From positions 5,503 through 13,357 of the forward strand of contig JAHZHK010000079.1 of assembly GCA_019420325.1 (NCBI GenBank): a stretch of DNA of 7,855 bases. Reading direction: 5' to 3'. The notes under the pieces are model-generated. The model was not told the DNA's origin. It ran no database searches and was given only the letters and a program-made list of their open reading frames with translations. The position numbers and the translations under genes were made by a program. This document shows, in pieces, positions 7,324 through 7,855 of this stretch (position 1 is its first letter; the number at the start of each line of letters is the position of its first letter). The stretch is from Coriobacteriaceae bacterium. Lineage in GTDB: Bacteria; Actinomycetota; Coriobacteriia; Coriobacteriales; UMGS124.

Positions 7324-7855
7324 AGCGAGCTTAAGAATCCTTCGATCTTCTCTCTTGATGTCGTTGACGAGAACGAGATGAACAACCTCGTCGACAACAC
7401 GATCATCGACTTCGACGAAGGCGACATGGTCAACGGCACCGTCGTGAAGATCGGTCATGACGAGGTCCTTTTGGACATCGGCTACAAGTCCGAGGGCGTC
7501 ATTCCCGCCCGTGAGCTTTCCATCCGCAAGGATGCCGACCCCAGCACCATCGTCTCCATGGGCGACGAGATCGAGGCCCTCGTCCTCACCAAGGAGGACA
7601 AGGACGGCCGTCTGATCCTGTCCAAGAAGCGCGCTGAGTACGAGCGTGCCTGGAACCGCATCGAGGAGATGTTCAACGCCGGCCAGAACGTGGAGGGCGA
7701 GGTCATCGAGGTCGTCAAGGGCGGCCTTATCCTCGACATCGGTCTGCGCGGCTTCCTGCCTGCCTCTCTCGTCGACCTCCGTCGCGTCAAGGACCTCACC
7801 GCCTACATGGGCACCCGCATCGAGGCCCGCGTCATCGAGATGGACCGCAACCGCA
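7321..7855 (+). CDS. rpsA: 30S ribosomal protein S1, N-terminal part (3' end outside window)
   Basis: The frame from TTG 7321 is open to the right edge and gives 178 residues. S1 binds mRNA at the 30S platform and helps load structured messages. Residues about 34-104 form a first S1 (OB-fold) repeat: GDMVNGTVVKIGHDEVLLDIGYKSEGVIP, cut here as GDMVNGTVVKIG then EVLLDIGYKSEGVIPARE, ending in the usual LILSKKRAEYERAW. A second repeat starts near residue 121 (GQNVEGEVIEVVKGG, then LILDIGLRGFLPASLVD). The short acidic lead-in SLDVVDENEMNN is followed at once by the first repeat. Bacterial S1 proteins carry four to six repeats, so most of the gene is outside the window. The TTG start rests on the ribosome binding site; starting at ATG 7258 would add 21 residues without S1 character. 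A fusion with another domain further on cannot be excluded. Confidence 0.92.
   Translation, partial: MSELKNPSIFSLDVVDENEMNNLVDNTIIDFDEGDMVNGTVVKIGHDEVLLDIGYKSEGVIPARELSIRKDADPSTIVSMGDEIEALVLTKEDKDGRLILSKKRAEYERAWNRIEEMFNAGQNVEGEVIEVVKGGLILDIGLRGFLPASLVDLRRVKDLTAYMGTRIEARVIEMDRNR

Noticed and set aside
7186..7458. 90-codon open frame on the - strand crossing the rpsA start
   Set aside because: It is antisense to the S1 coding sequence over most of its length, shows no domain pattern and ends in the divergent intergenic region without support.

Overview
The window is a stretch of high-GC (roughly 60% or a little above, by eye) bacterial core genome. It carries housekeeping genes for proteostasis, tRNA charging, folate metabolism and translation. 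The FolC P-loop reads GTNGKTS, as I remember it from actinobacterial FolC. GTG and TTG starts are common, and TTA, CTA and TCA codons are almost absent. Together these suggest a member of the Actinomycetota, perhaps class Coriobacteriia (Olsenella/Collinsella-like). That placement is inference and was not tested by any search. I see no phage, insertion sequence, CRISPR array, tRNA or rRNA gene, and no sign of recent transfer.

Layout on the + strand: the 3' end of clpX (1-456) is followed by a strong hairpin terminator (474-507). Next come valS (554-3235) and folC (3222-4643), which overlap by 14 bases and are probably cotranscribed and translationally coupled. A small gene (4688-5119) follows, encoding a two-helix membrane protein with four CxxC knuckles; it seems to have its own extended -10 promoter. 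A long hairpin at 5144-5185 closes this unit. thrS runs convergently on the - strand (5294-7078) and has its own terminator at 5222-5249. thrS and rpsA (from 7321, running off the right edge) diverge from a 242-base intergenic region. That region holds a 10-base palindrome and inverted repeats but no T-box that I can recognise.

The genes belong together as growth and translation functions. ValRS and ThrRS charge tRNAs, S1 brings mRNA to the 30S subunit, FolC makes the polyglutamylated folates needed for one-carbon metabolism (including formyl-Met-tRNA), and ClpX unfolds proteins for ClpP. The most notable points are a ThrRS that lacks the usual N-terminal TGS domain, an uncharacterised membrane/zinc-ribbon protein with its own promoter, the absence of T-box control upstream of either synthetase, and an uncertain non-ATG start for rpsA. 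I found no convincing new multi-gene system.
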